This document shows positions 1 through 8,588 of a DNA stretch of 64,000 nt, in pieces. This DNA comes from Chloroflexota bacterium (GTDB lineage: Bacteria > Chloroflexota > Anaerolineae > Anaerolineales > VGOW01): NCBI GenBank assembly GCA_016213135.1, contig JACRBQ010000035.1, positions 85,722-149,721 on the forward strand. The letters run 5' to 3'. The translations under genes and the position numbers were made by a program. Below the pieces are notes generated by a model that was not told the DNA's origin, did not search any database, and saw only the letters and a program-made list of their open reading frames with translations. The stretch's first letter is position 1. Each line of letters begins with the position of its first letter.

Positions 1-53
1 AGCAAAATGCCCTTCAGCGGCCCGCGATACTGGCGTTGAAAAAAGAATTCCAT
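1..53 (-). CDS. phnX: Phosphonoacetaldehyde hydrolase, N-terminal fragment (partial)
   Basis: Only the first 17 codons are inside the window; the gene runs off the left edge. An ATG at 53 follows an AGGAG ribosome binding site and opens a frame reading MEFFFQRQYRGPLKGIL. This resembles the start of PhnX-type HAD hydrolases, where an aromatic/YRGP stretch leads into the DWAGTT nucleophile loop (not visible here). PhnX cleaves the C-P bond of phosphonoacetaldehyde to acetaldehyde and phosphate. It starts 38 bases after phnW, whose product is phosphonoacetaldehyde, which is the main support. Too short for certainty. Confidence 0.55.
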   Translation of the reverse strand, partial: MEFFFQRQYRGPLKGIL

Positions 54-90
54 GTGGGTTCTCCTGGTTGTGAAATAGAGAGGCGTCGGA

Positions 91-1203
91 TCAGAATCCC
101 ATTTCGTCTTTCGTCTCGTGGATGGCGGCGAGCAGGGCGCGCACGTCGGCGGGGAAGATGCGCCCAATGCAGCCGATGCGGAAGCAGTCGGCGTTGCTCA
201 CTTTGCCGGGATAGATGACGAAGCCCTTGTCGTTGAGCCGGGTGTAGAACCGGTCGAAGTTGAAGTCCGGATGATCGGGATAGCGGAACGAGACGATGAT
301 GTAGCCCTGATCCGCCGGGCGAAGATATTCGCGGAAGCCCAGTGGGCGCATGCCCGCCATGAGTGCGCCATAGTTGGCGCGGTAGCGCTTGGCCCGGCCC
401 GCCACGCCGCCCTCGCCGTCCAACTCGTCGAGGGCCTGATGAAAGGCCAGCAGCGCATGGGTGGGCGGCGTAAACCGGAATTGGCCGTTGCTCTCCAGCC
501 CCTTCCACTGGGCCAGCATGTCGAGACTCACGGTGCGCGCCCGGCCCTCGCATTCCAGCAGCGCCTCGCGCCGGGCAATGATGAACCCGAATCCCGGCAC
601 GCCCTCGATGCACTTGTTGGCCGAGGACACGATGAAGTCGATGTCGCCCTCGGCCAGGTTTATGGGCACGCCGCCGAAGCTGCTCATGGCATCCACGATG
701 AAGCGGCGATGATGTTTCCTTTTGACCAACGCGCCAATGGCCTCGATGGGATTGATGAGACCGGTGGTGGTTTCGGAGTGGACAACGGCCACATGGGTGA
801 TGGAAGCGTCCTTCGAGAGGGTTTCGTCAATATCGGCCAGAGCCGGTTGGCGATCTTCGGGATAGGTCAACGCCACGATGTCAATCTTGTGCGCGCGGGC
901 AATTTGAATGATGCGCTGCCCGTACGCCCCGTTGGCGATGGCGAGCAGTTTGCCGCCGGGGGGCAGGGCGGTGGAGAGGACGGCCTCCACGCTGAACGTG
1001 CCGCTGCCCTGCATGAGGATGGCTTCGTACTCCGGCGAGGCCACCCCGCCCAAAGCCGGCAGGCGACGGCGAATGTCTTTCACCAGTTCGACGAACTCGA
1101 AATCGCGCGAGCCGAGGTCGCGCTGCATGGCCTGCTTGACGGTGCGGCTGGTGGTGAGCGGGCCGGGGGTGAAGAGGGGTTTGTCTTTGGCAGTAGAGAT
1201 CAT
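91..1203 (-). CDS. phnW: 2-aminoethylphosphonate--pyruvate transaminase
   Basis: A PLP-dependent class V aminotransferase of 370 residues that transfers the amino group of 2-aminoethylphosphonate (AEP) to pyruvate, giving phosphonoacetaldehyde and alanine. The N-terminal FTPGPLTTSRTVK block is typical of PhnW. The PLP-binding lysine is about residue 197 in SSANKCIEGVPGFGF, which separates PhnW from alanine-glyoxylate transaminases. The start is the ATG at 1203, four bases after a perfect AGGAGG; the upstream in-frame ATG at 1221 would place that ribosome site inside the gene. It lies between a dimethylglycine-dehydrogenase-like gene and a probable phnX, so the substrate here may arise by demethylation of an N-methylated AEP (inference). 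Confidence 0.9.
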   Translation of the reverse strand: MISTAKDKPLFTPGPLTTSRTVKQAMQRDLGSRDFEFVELVKDIRRRLPALGGVASPEYEAILMQGSGTFSVEAVLSTALPPGGKLLAIANGAYGQRIIQIARAHKIDIVALTYPEDRQPALADIDETLSKDASITHVAVVHSETTTGLINPIEAIGALVKRKHHRRFIVDAMSSFGGVPINLAEGDIDFIVSSANKCIEGVPGFGFIIARREALLECEGRARTVSLDMLAQWKGLESNGQFRFTPPTHALLAFHQALDELDGEGGVAGRAKRYRANYGALMAGMRPLGFREYLRPADQGYIIVSFRYPDHPDFNFDRFYTRLNDKGFVIYPGKVSNADCFRIGCIGRIFPADVRALLAAIHETKDEMGF

Positions 1204-1288
1204 GGCGCCTCCTGCTTTCATGTGAGTACCGCGCCCTTCGACTGCGGCGCGAACAACACGCGCCTCCGCTCAGGGTGCTGGTAGTTGT

Positions 1289-3904
1289 CTATGCTCGCAG
1301 CTTCTTCCCATCCGGATCGTAAAGTGTATCAGCCCCGACCGTGGCCGCCACGTACTCACCCAGCACGTCGATTTGCACCGCCGTGCCCGGCGCGGCCAGT
1401 TCGACGGGCAAGTAGGTGTAGCCGATGGTCTTGCCCACGGTGTACCCGTAGCCCGCGCCACGGATACGGCCCACCACCTGGCCGTTGCCATACACGGCCT
1501 CGCCGCCGTACAAAATGGGGTCGGCCCCGTCGAAGGTCACTACGCACAGCTTGCGCGTCAGCGGCTTGCCTTTCGCTTTCGCCAACGCCTCGCGGCCAAT
1601 GAAGTTGCATGGTGAGCCTGTCGAACCACCGCCCTTGTTCAGCCGCACGCAGAACCCAAGCCCGGCCTCGTACGGAGTGTCGGCGGGGGTCATGTCGCTG
1701 CTCCACGCGCGGTAGCCCTTTTCCAGCCGCAACGTGTCCAGCGCTTTGTAGCCGGCGGGCCGGATGCCGAACTCGGCCCCGGCGGTCAGCAGCGCATCCC
1801 ACACCTTCACCGCGTGCGCGACGGGGAAGTAAAGCTCCCAGCCCAACTCGCCCACGTAACTCACGCGGGCCGCCAACGTCTGTACGGGCGATTCATGGAT
1901 CGCTGGTACGGGCGATTCATGGATCGCTGGTACGGGCGATTCATGGATCGCTGGTACGGGCGATTCATGGATCGCTGGTACGGGCGATTCATGAATCGCC
2001 CCTACTTTGGCCTGAATCGCCCCTACGATGCCAATGTGGCGCGCGGTCATATAGGGGAAGGCCTCGTTCGACACGTTGTCGGGCGTGACCTTTTGCAGCA
2101 CCGCGCGCGCCTGCGGCCCCCACAGCCCGAGGCAGGTGTAGTCCATCGTCACGTCGCGCACTTGCACCGGCGGACGACTATCCGCCCCCGCGCCGGGCAA
2201 GTGCATCACCATCCAGCCCATGTCGCTCGCACCGAAGGCCGTGCCGGTGGTCACGCGGAAGTGGTCGTCGGCCAGCCGCGCAATGGTGAGGTCGGCCTCG
2301 ATGCCGCCGCGCGTGTTGAGGAATTGGGTATAAGTCAAACTGCCTACGGGTTTGTCGATGTCGTCGTCGGCCAGCCGGTTGAGCAGCGCCGGCGCGCCGG
2401 GGCCGCGCACGTCGATCTTGTTGAACGAACTCATGTCGAATAGCGCCACCCGCTCCCGTGCCGCCGCATGCTCCTCGCCCACGCGGTCGAAGTACGGCAT
2501 CCGATTCCAGCCCACCGGGCGCTGGTCGGCCCCGGCCGGCCTGCCGGGCTGGCCGGGGTCAAAATAATTGACTCGCTCCCAGCCGTGCTTCTCGCCGAAT
2601 ACCGCCCCCAAGGCTTTGAGGCGATCGTACAGGGCGCTCTTGCGCATCCCGCGCCCCCACTCGTTTTCGTCGTTGGGGTAGCGGATGAAGTAGTAATGCT
2701 TGTAAATCTCCCGCGCCCGCTCGGCGCAAAACTGCCGGTCGGCAAAGTGCGGGCCGAAGCGCCGCACATTGAACTCGTGCACGTCTTCCGACGGCTCGCC
2801 CTCCACCACCCACTCGGCCAGGGTGCGGCCCACGCCGCCGCCGCCGGCGATGCCGTTGAGCGACATGCCCGCCGCCACGTAAAACCCGCGCAGGCCGGGC
2901 ACGGGGCCGAGCAGGTAAGCGCCGTCCGGCGTGATGGCTTCCGGGCCGTTCACCAGTTTGATGATCTCGGCTTTCTCCAGCACCGGCACGCGGCGCATGG
3001 CGCCCTGCATCAACTCGTCGAACAGCTCCCACTCCGGCGGCAGCAGGCTCTGAGTAAAGTCCCAGGCCACGCCGTCCACCGACCACGTTTTGGGATTGTG
3101 CTCAAAGCCGCCAACCAAATAGCCGCGCACTTCTTCGCGGATGTAAACGAGGTTGTCGGGGTCGCGCACCACGGGCGTGTGGCGCGGCAGCTCGTGGCCG
3201 GGGATGGGTTTGGTGAGGATGAATTGGTGCATCAGCGGCGTCATCGGCAAAGTAGCGCCCACCATCTCGCCGATGCGCGGCGCCCACTGCCCGGCGGCGT
3301 TGACCACGATCCCGGTTTTGATCTCGCCTTGATCGGTGATCACTTTTGTCACTTCCCCGGCAGGCGAAAGCTCGATGCCCGTGACGCGCGTGTTGGTGTA
3401 CACCCTGGCGCCCATCTGCCGCGCGCGCTGGGCCAGCGCGGTGGTGATGCCGTTCGGTTCCAGATAGCCGTCGTCGGGAATGTACACCGCGCCGTGCAGC
3501 GACTCGTCGGACATCGGCGGAAAGATGCGCCGGGCTTCGGCGGGCGAGATCAGGTCCACGTTGAGTCCCAGCGCCCTGGCGCGGCTCAACTGCCGCTTCA
3601 GATTCTTCAACTGGTTCTCGCTCGACGCGAGCCGCAGGCTGCCCACTTTATACCAGCCCAACTCGTCGCCCATCTCGGCCTTGAGCGAGTCGTAGAGTTT
3701 GATGCTGTAGTTCTGCAAGCGCATCAGCGCCGACGAGGTGCGAAACTGCGAAACCAGCCCCACCGAGTGAAACGTGGTGCCGCTGGTGAGTTCGCCTTTC
3801 TCCACCAATGCCACATCCGTCCAACCCATTTTGGCAAGGTGATACAAAATGCTGCATCCGGTGATGCCTCCGCCGATGACGACTACGCGCGCTTGATCTT
3901 GCAT
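1289..3904 (-). CDS. Dimethylglycine/sarcosine dehydrogenase-like FAD oxidoreductase with GcvT domain
   Basis: An 871-residue two-domain enzyme. Residues 1 to about 430 form a DAO-type FAD domain with the dinucleotide fold VVVIGGGITGCSILYHLAK and a TTFHSVG motif, whose His (about residue 46) matches the covalent-FAD histidine of dimethylglycine dehydrogenases. The rest is a GcvT-like folate-binding domain with YVGELGWELYFP. Such enzymes oxidatively remove N-methyl groups and pass them to tetrahydrofolate. The start follows a GGGAGA site. It lies 36 bases downstream of mttB and upstream of phnW. Two repeat-derived in-frame insertions are visible: five AIHESPVP units near residues 630-670, and a short STGSP segment near residue 760. 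The true amine substrate cannot be read from the sequence. Confidence 0.85.
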   Translation of the reverse strand: MQDQARVVVIGGGITGCSILYHLAKMGWTDVALVEKGELTSGTTFHSVGLVSQFRTSSALMRLQNYSIKLYDSLKAEMGDELGWYKVGSLRLASSENQLKNLKRQLSRARALGLNVDLISPAEARRIFPPMSDESLHGAVYIPDDGYLEPNGITTALAQRARQMGARVYTNTRVTGIELSPAGEVTKVITDQGEIKTGIVVNAAGQWAPRIGEMVGATLPMTPLMHQFILTKPIPGHELPRHTPVVRDPDNLVYIREEVRGYLVGGFEHNPKTWSVDGVAWDFTQSLLPPEWELFDELMQGAMRRVPVLEKAEIIKLVNGPEAITPDGAYLLGPVPGLRGFYVAAGMSLNGIAGGGGVGRTLAEWVVEGEPSEDVHEFNVRRFGPHFADRQFCAERAREIYKHYYFIRYPNDENEWGRGMRKSALYDRLKALGAVFGEKHGWERVNYFDPGQPGRPAGADQRPVGWNRMPYFDRVGEEHAAARERVALFDMSSFNKIDVRGPGAPALLNRLADDDIDKPVGSLTYTQFLNTRGGIEADLTIARLADDHFRVTTGTAFGASDMGWMVMHLPGAGADSRPPVQVRDVTMDYTCLGLWGPQARAVLQKVTPDNVSNEAFPYMTARHIGIVGAIQAKVGAIHESPVPAIHESPVPAIHESPVPAIHESPVPAIHESPVQTLAARVSYVGELGWELYFPVAHAVKVWDALLTAGAEFGIRPAGYKALDTLRLEKGYRAWSSDMTPADTPYEAGLGFCVRLNKGGGSTGSPCNFIGREALAKAKGKPLTRKLCVVTFDGADPILYGGEAVYGNGQVVGRIRGAGYGYTVGKTIGYTYLPVELAAPGTAVQIDVLGEYVAATVGADTLYDPDGKKLRA
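1613..1625 (-). repeat. Dispersed short repeat TTCGACAGGCTCA
   Basis: The same 13-base core recurs at 41802-41814. Both copies sit in frame inside genes and read as STGS on the coding strand (STGSP here, STGSG in the other gene). Confidence 0.7.
1883..2002. repeat. Five tandem 24-bp units inside the GcvT domain
   Basis: Five head-to-tail copies begin at 1883, 1907, 1931, 1955 and 1979. The core is palindromic (GGGCGATTCATGAATCGCCC in its symmetric form); copies 1-4 carry GGATCGCTGG in place of GAATCGCCCC. A sixth partial copy (TGAATCGCCCCTAC) lies at 2013-2026. The unit length is a multiple of three, so the gene stays open and encodes the eight-residue repeat AIHESPVP. Confidence 0.95.
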
Positions 3905-3940
3905 TCGATGTGTTCTCCCGGTGATTGAAATATCAGCCGA

Positions 3941-5455
3941 TCACGACGTACTTCCCTCGCGCCGTCGGCGTCGCTCCCGCGCGGGCTCGACTTTCTGCCA
4001 TCCCTCCGGCGGCACGGAGTCCCCGGCCACCAACCCGGCAAATTCGGCGCGAACGCGGGCATCCACTTCCGGCGAAAAGACCGCCGGGTTGTCGCGGGTG
4101 AGGATGTCGCGCACGCGCAGCATAGCCCGATCGTGCGAGGTGAGGCGGCCCTTCTCCTCCCACTTGGCGCGCGGGTCGCGGTCGGCAATGTCGGGCAGGA
4201 AGGCGGCCTCCTTCATCCGTTCCAGCGTGTGCGTTTTGTCGATGAACATGCCGCCGGGCCCGGCCTCGGCAATCAAATCCAGAGCCAGGTTTTGCTCGCT
4301 GAACTCGAACCCGCGCGCCGCGCGCTTGAGCATCAGGGCAATTTCGTTGTCGATGACCAGTTGCCCGTAGTCGAGCGACATCAGCGCGTCCATCAGGCCA
4401 CCCATCACAAAATAGTTCAGGCCACCCATCAGCGCCGCCGCCGGCGACATACCCTTCTCGTATCCGGCCTGCGCGTCGCTGATTTTGGAATTGGTGAGGC
4501 CCACGTAACCGCCGCAAGGCACGTTGTAGTAGCGGGCCATTTGAGCAAAGCCAATGAGCAGCATGGCGGTTTCAATGGCCCCCGGCGAATACGCGCCGGT
4601 GCGCATGTCGCCCATCGTGGGCAGGGTCAGGTAGATCATCGGCGTGCCGGGCCGCGACATTTGCGTGAGCACGCTCTGAGCCAGCACTTCGGCGTTGCCC
4701 TGGGCGAGGGTGCCGGTGAGGGTGAGCGGCGAGGTGAGGCCGGCGTTGGGCACCACGGTGCCATAGTGCGGCAGGCCGCGCTCGGCAAAAAACATCAGCA
4801 TCTCGGTCGAGTCGAAGTCCATCGTCAGCGGCGGCACAATGGCGCAATGGCCGAAGGTGATGAAGGGCCGCTCGAGGTAGGCGGCTTCGCTTCCGGCGAT
4901 CAGCGCGCCGAGTTTGAGAATCTGCTCGCCCTCACCCGGGTTGATGACGGAGGTGCGCACGGGCTTGGAACAGTTTTTGAGCGCTGGATAAAAGCGCGAC
5001 AGGCTGAACTGCCCCGGTGGGGCGTCGTCGGCCAGCGTGGACACGGAGAATACGTCAATGCCGGGGAGGCCCATGACGAGGTGCGCGGCGCGGGCGATGT
5101 CGTCGGAGCGGGCGCGGCGCTCCTGCCCGGTGACCGGATCGACCATGTTGGGGGCCGAACTGGCAGTAGCCACCAGCGGCCCGTCGTCGGGCAGGGTACG
5201 GTCGAACTGCGGGTCGCGGGCGTAAAACTTGAATTTGGGCGGGATGACTTTGAGATACTCCTCGACCACGGCGCGCGGGAACTTGACGATGAGCGTCTCC
5301 GAATCCACGCGGCAGCCGTGCGCCGCCAACCGGCTGCGCGCTTTCGGGTTGCGCACCAGCAGCCCCACTTGCTCGAGAATTTCCAGCGCGGCCTCGTGGA
5401 TGCGGCGGACTTGCTCTGCGGTGAGAAACGTGGCGGGGGCGTGCATCGCGGTCAT
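3941..5455 (-). CDS. Trimethylamine methyltransferase (MttB) family protein, non-pyrrolysine type
   Basis: A 504-residue member of the MttB/COG5598 superfamily, which transfers a methyl group from a quaternary or tertiary amine to a corrinoid protein. The frame has no in-frame amber codon, so it is not a pyrrolysine-containing TMA methyltransferase but belongs with homologs acting on glycine betaine, carnitine and similar substrates. The start is the ATG at 5455, one base after the gntR stop; a second ATG at 5446 is possible. Codons further upstream only read through gntR in another frame. No corrinoid protein (MttC) gene is visible, so a partner must be encoded elsewhere or left of the window. 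Confidence 0.85.
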   Translation of the reverse strand: MTAMHAPATFLTAEQVRRIHEAALEILEQVGLLVRNPKARSRLAAHGCRVDSETLIVKFPRAVVEEYLKVIPPKFKFYARDPQFDRTLPDDGPLVATASSAPNMVDPVTGQERRARSDDIARAAHLVMGLPGIDVFSVSTLADDAPPGQFSLSRFYPALKNCSKPVRTSVINPGEGEQILKLGALIAGSEAAYLERPFITFGHCAIVPPLTMDFDSTEMLMFFAERGLPHYGTVVPNAGLTSPLTLTGTLAQGNAEVLAQSVLTQMSRPGTPMIYLTLPTMGDMRTGAYSPGAIETAMLLIGFAQMARYYNVPCGGYVGLTNSKISDAQAGYEKGMSPAAALMGGLNYFVMGGLMDALMSLDYGQLVIDNEIALMLKRAARGFEFSEQNLALDLIAEAGPGGMFIDKTHTLERMKEAAFLPDIADRDPRAKWEEKGRLTSHDRAMLRVRDILTRDNPAVFSPEVDARVRAEFAGLVAGDSVPPEGWQKVEPARERRRRREGSTS

Positions 5456-5456
5456 C

Positions 5457-6221
5457 CTACGACTCCAGTGGGGCAGTTTCAGTGACGAAGCGGAAGCGGT
5501 CGCCGCGATACAGGTCGCGGCCATATTCCACGGGCCGGCCGCGGTCGTCGAAGGCCAGGCGCGTTTCCAGCATGAGCGGCGCGCCGACTTTGATCTCCAG
5601 CAGCCTGGCCTCGTACTCGGCGGCGACCACCGGCTCGAGGCTCTGCCGCGCGCGGCTGATGGTGACGCCGTACTCCGTCTCCAGTATTTCGTACACCGAG
5701 CGTTTGGCGAGGTCGAATTGATCGAGCCTGGCAAAGCGAGCTACCGGCAGATAAAACGTTTCGAGCATGGCCGGTTCCTGATTGATCAGCCGCAAGCGGT
5801 GAATGTCGTACACCGCGTCGGAGGTGCGCAAGCCAAGCTCTTTGGCGATGGCGGAGTCGGCCGGGCGTTGTTCCACCGAAAGCACTTTGGCCCCTGGCTC
5901 GTAGCCGCGCTGCGTCATGCCTTTGGTGAACGGCACCAGCTTGCCGGCCTGCCGTTCAATCTTTTTCGCTTCGGTTACATAGGTGCCCGCGCCCTGACGC
6001 CGGACGAGCAGCCCCTGCATTTCCAAACTGTGCAGCGCCTGCCGCAGCGTCATGCGGTTGACGCCGAGGGTCTGGCTCAACTCGCGCTCGGCGGGCAGGC
6101 GGTGGCCCGGAGCCAGTTCGCCCGCTTCGATGCGGTCGAGCAGGCTTTCCGCGATTTGCACGTAAAGCGGAACACCGCCGGCGAGGCGGCGGAGCGGGGC
6201 GGGGCGGCGGGGGTGGGGCAT
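5457..6221 (-). CDS. GntR family transcriptional regulator (HutC/PhnF type, UTRA domain)
   Basis: 254 residues. An N-terminal winged-helix GntR domain (about residues 18-85; LPAERELSQTLGVNRMTLRQA) is followed by a UTRA ligand-binding domain (about 105-250). This class senses small metabolites and includes PhnF and HutC regulators. It is the first gene of the minus-strand operon, followed one base later by the mttB-family gene. A perfect palindrome TGGTATATACCA lies 22 bases upstream, downstream of a good promoter, so autoregulation of the whole catabolic operon is likely (inference). Confidence 0.9.
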   Translation of the reverse strand: MPHPRRPAPLRRLAGGVPLYVQIAESLLDRIEAGELAPGHRLPAERELSQTLGVNRMTLRQALHSLEMQGLLVRRQGAGTYVTEAKKIERQAGKLVPFTKGMTQRGYEPGAKVLSVEQRPADSAIAKELGLRTSDAVYDIHRLRLINQEPAMLETFYLPVARFARLDQFDLAKRSVYEILETEYGVTISRARQSLEPVVAAEYEARLLEIKVGAPLMLETRLAFDDRGRPVEYGRDLYRGDRFRFVTETAPLES

Positions 6222-6243
6222 TGGGGGGCTACGAATGGCTCAA

Positions 6244-6255
6244 TGGTATATACCA
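6244..6255. promoter_or_regulatory. Palindromic GntR operator
   Basis: TGGTATATACCA is a perfect 12-bp palindrome of the kind bound by HutC/PhnF-type GntR regulators. It lies about ten bases past the -10 of the gntR promoter, around the expected transcription start, where a bound repressor would block the operon. The divergent transporter gene starts 110 bases away and could share control. Confidence 0.7.
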
Positions 6256-6264
6256 ATTGGGGCG

Positions 6265-6294
6265 ACTATAGCACGGAAGGAAAGTCCGTGTCAA
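6265..6294 (-). promoter_or_regulatory. Promoter of the gntR-mttB-phnW operon
   Basis: On the minus strand TTGACA (6294-6289) is separated by 18 bases from TATAGT (6270-6265), a near-consensus housekeeping promoter pointing into gntR. Confidence 0.65.
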
Positions 6295-6364
6295 TGAGGG
6301 AAAACGCGCCCGTGATACACTGACCGCTTCCCAGCCCGGCGCGCCACAGGGCGCGGGCGCCGCC

Positions 6365-7231
6365 ATGACCCTCCTCGGCCTCACCCTCGTCATCTTCTCG
6401 GCCTGTTTTCACGTGGTGGCTCACGTGGTGCTCAAGCGTTCCCTCGACCGGCTGGCCTCGGTGTGGTGGGTGCTGGTGTGGGGCGGGTTGCTGTTGTTGC
6501 CTGTCTTAGTCTTCGATCCCATGCCGTGGTCATGGCCGCTGGCGGGCCTCGTTCTTCTCAGCGGATTCTTTCAGTTTGCCTATTTCTATTCCATTGCCCG
6601 CGCCTATCACACGGGTGATCTCTCGGTGGTGTATCCGCTGGCTCGCGGCACCGCGCCCGTGTTCCTGCTCGTCTGGGCCACGGTGCTCATCGGCGAACGG
6701 CCCACCCTCGGCGGCATCGTGGGCGTGCTGGTGATTGCGGCGGGCATCTACCTCATTGGCCTGCCCCGGCGGAGCGCGTGGATAGAGCCGCTACGGTCGC
6801 TGAGCCGGCCCGGCCCGCGCTGGGCAGTGATCGCCGGGCTGTTCATCTCGGCGTACTCGGCGGTGGACCGCGTGGGGGTCAGACTGGCTTCACCGTTGCC
6901 GTATCTGTTTTTCGTCAATTGGGTGGCGATTGCTTTTCTCACGCCCATGGTGTTGCGGGCGGCGGGGGTCAGGGCGTTGCGCGCCGAAATCGGCTACGCG
7001 CGTTTCAACAGCGTCATCGCCGGGATGACCACACCGCTGGCTTACCTGACCGTGCTGTTCGTGATCCGGGCCGGCGCGCCCGCCAGTTACGTGGGGGCCA
7101 TTCGCGAGATCAGTGTGGTGTTCGGGGTGATATTGGGGGTGGCGCTGTTCAAAGAACCCGGTTCGTTCATCCGGGTGACCGGGGGCGCGTGCGTGGCCGT
7201 CGGGGTGGCGATTATTGGGCTGTTCGGCTGA
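6365..7231 (+). CDS. DMT superfamily (EamA) transporter
   Basis: 288 residues with about ten hydrophobic segments in two five-helix halves, as expected for two EamA domains. Both halves carry the usual end-of-domain signature (GVLVIAAGIYLIG; GGACVAVGVAIIG). Members of the family export or import small metabolites; the substrate cannot be told. It is divergent from gntR across a region carrying the TGGTATATACCA operator, so it could move a substrate or product of the phosphonate/methylamine operon (inference). It converges on fabF. Confidence 0.85.
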   Translation: MTLLGLTLVIFSACFHVVAHVVLKRSLDRLASVWWVLVWGGLLLLPVLVFDPMPWSWPLAGLVLLSGFFQFAYFYSIARAYHTGDLSVVYPLARGTAPVFLLVWATVLIGERPTLGGIVGVLVIAAGIYLIGLPRRSAWIEPLRSLSRPGPRWAVIAGLFISAYSAVDRVGVRLASPLPYLFFVNWVAIAFLTPMVLRAAGVRALRAEIGYARFNSVIAGMTTPLAYLTVLFVIRAGAPASYVGAIREISVVFGVILGVALFKEPGSFIRVTGGACVAVGVAIIGLFG

Positions 7232-7331
7232 GCCGCCTGCATGAGGCGTCGGCGCAGCAGCGAATACTTGCGAAGCGGGAACCGGTGACCGTCTGGGAGA
7301 TGGAAGTCGTAGTGGTCGCAGTAGAAGAACT

Positions 7332-8573
7332 TCACGCCGTGAAGCGTTTGAACACCAGCACGGCATTGTGCCCGCCGAAGCCGAAGGCGTTGCTCATCAC
7401 CACGTTCACCGGGGCTTGCCGCGCCGTGTTGGGCACGTAATCGAGATCGCATCCGGGGTCGGGCGTCTGGTAGTGAATGGTGGGCGGCATCACGTTGTCG
7501 CGAATAGCGAGCGTCGAGAAGATCGCTTCCAGCGCGCCGGTGGCGCCCATCATGTGGCCGGTCATGGATTTGGTGGACGACGCGGGAATCTTGTAAGCCA
7601 GTTCGCCGAAGGCCAGTTTGATGCCGCGAGTCTCGGCGGCGTCGTTGAGTGATGTGCCGGTGCCGTGGGCGTTGATGTAGTTGACATCGCCGGGATTCAG
7701 TTTGGCGTCGTTGAGCGCCAAGCGCATGGCTGCTGCGCCGCCCACGCCCTGTTCGTGCGGGGCCGTGATGTGGAAGGCGTCACCCGTGGAGCCATACCCG
7801 GCCAACTCGCCGAGAATTTCCGCGCCGCGCGCTTTGGCGTGTTCCAACTCTTCCAGCACCAGCACCGCCGCGCCTTCGCCCATCACCAGTCCGTCGCGGT
7901 TTTTGTCGAAGGGCTGAGGGGTCATGGAGTAGTCGTCGTTGTGGCGGCTCATCGCGCCCAGCCGGTCAAACGCGGCCACGCCGAATTCGCAAATGCTGGC
8001 TTCGCTGGCCCCGGCAAAGGCGGCGTCGATGGAACCGGCGCGGATGAGATTGAACGCCAGCCCGATGCCGTCGGCCCCGGAAGCGCAGGCGGAGGTGACG
8101 CACAGCGCCGGGCCTTTGGCGCCGGTGTCAATGGCAATGAGGCCGCTGGCGCCGTTGGCCATGAGCATGGGGATGGTGAACGGGTTGACGCGGCGCGGGC
8201 CGGAGGTGAATACGGTTTGCACACCCTCCTGGATGGTTTGCAGTCCGCCCACGCCCGAACTGATGATGACACCCACGCGCCCGGAGTTGTCGTCGGTGAT
8301 GACGAGGCCCGATTGCCGGTGGGCCTCTTTGGCGGCGGCGGCGGCCAACTGCTGATAGCGGTCGCGGCGGCGGGCTTCTTTGACTTCCATGTACTGGGCC
8401 GGGTCAAAGCCCTTCACTTCGCAGGCGATGCGCACGAGGAAGTTGGACGAGTCGAACAAGGTGATGGGGCCGACGCCGCTGCGCCCGTTCACGCAGGCGT
8501 CCCACGTTTCTTTCACGTTCAGCCCCAGGGGGCTAACGGCCCCCACACCGGTGACAACCACGCGTCGAGTCAT
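7332..8573 (-). CDS. fabF: 3-oxoacyl-[acyl-carrier-protein] synthase II
   Basis: A 413-residue condensing enzyme of type II fatty acid synthesis, extending acyl-ACP with malonyl-ACP in the cytoplasm. The Cys-His-His triad is visible: Cys about residue 163 in TSACASG, His in NAHGTGT, and His in KSMTGHMMGA. The length is standard for FabF. An AAAGGA site lies eight bases before the ATG. It stands alone, without other fab genes nearby, and is followed by the HEPN gene end on the other side. Confidence 0.95.
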   Translation of the reverse strand: MTRRVVVTGVGAVSPLGLNVKETWDACVNGRSGVGPITLFDSSNFLVRIACEVKGFDPAQYMEVKEARRRDRYQQLAAAAAKEAHRQSGLVITDDNSGRVGVIISSGVGGLQTIQEGVQTVFTSGPRRVNPFTIPMLMANGASGLIAIDTGAKGPALCVTSACASGADGIGLAFNLIRAGSIDAAFAGASEASICEFGVAAFDRLGAMSRHNDDYSMTPQPFDKNRDGLVMGEGAAVLVLEELEHAKARGAEILGELAGYGSTGDAFHITAPHEQGVGGAAAMRLALNDAKLNPGDVNYINAHGTGTSLNDAAETRGIKLAFGELAYKIPASSTKSMTGHMMGATGALEAIFSTLAIRDNVMPPTIHYQTPDPGCDLDYVPNTARQAPVNVVMSNAFGFGGHNAVLVFKRFTA

Positions 8574-8588
8574 GGCTATATTCCTTTG

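Noticed and set aside
1883-2026. CRISPR array
   Set aside because: The 24-bp units are directly adjacent with no spacers and lie in a coding region.
2468-3928. Long plus-strand open frame opposite the dehydrogenase gene (also 118-1284, 4133-5485 and others)
   Set aside because: His/Gly/Arg-rich shadows typical of the antisense strand of GC-rich genes; the minus-strand genes have clear domains.
3941-5455. Pyrrolysine-containing trimethylamine methyltransferase
   Set aside because: The whole domain is read without an in-frame amber codon.
3941-5734. A longer N-terminus for the MttB-family protein (start near 5734)
   Set aside because: The extra codons read through gntR in another frame and have an Arg/Ser-rich, non-protein-like composition; the ATG one base after the gntR stop fits the family.
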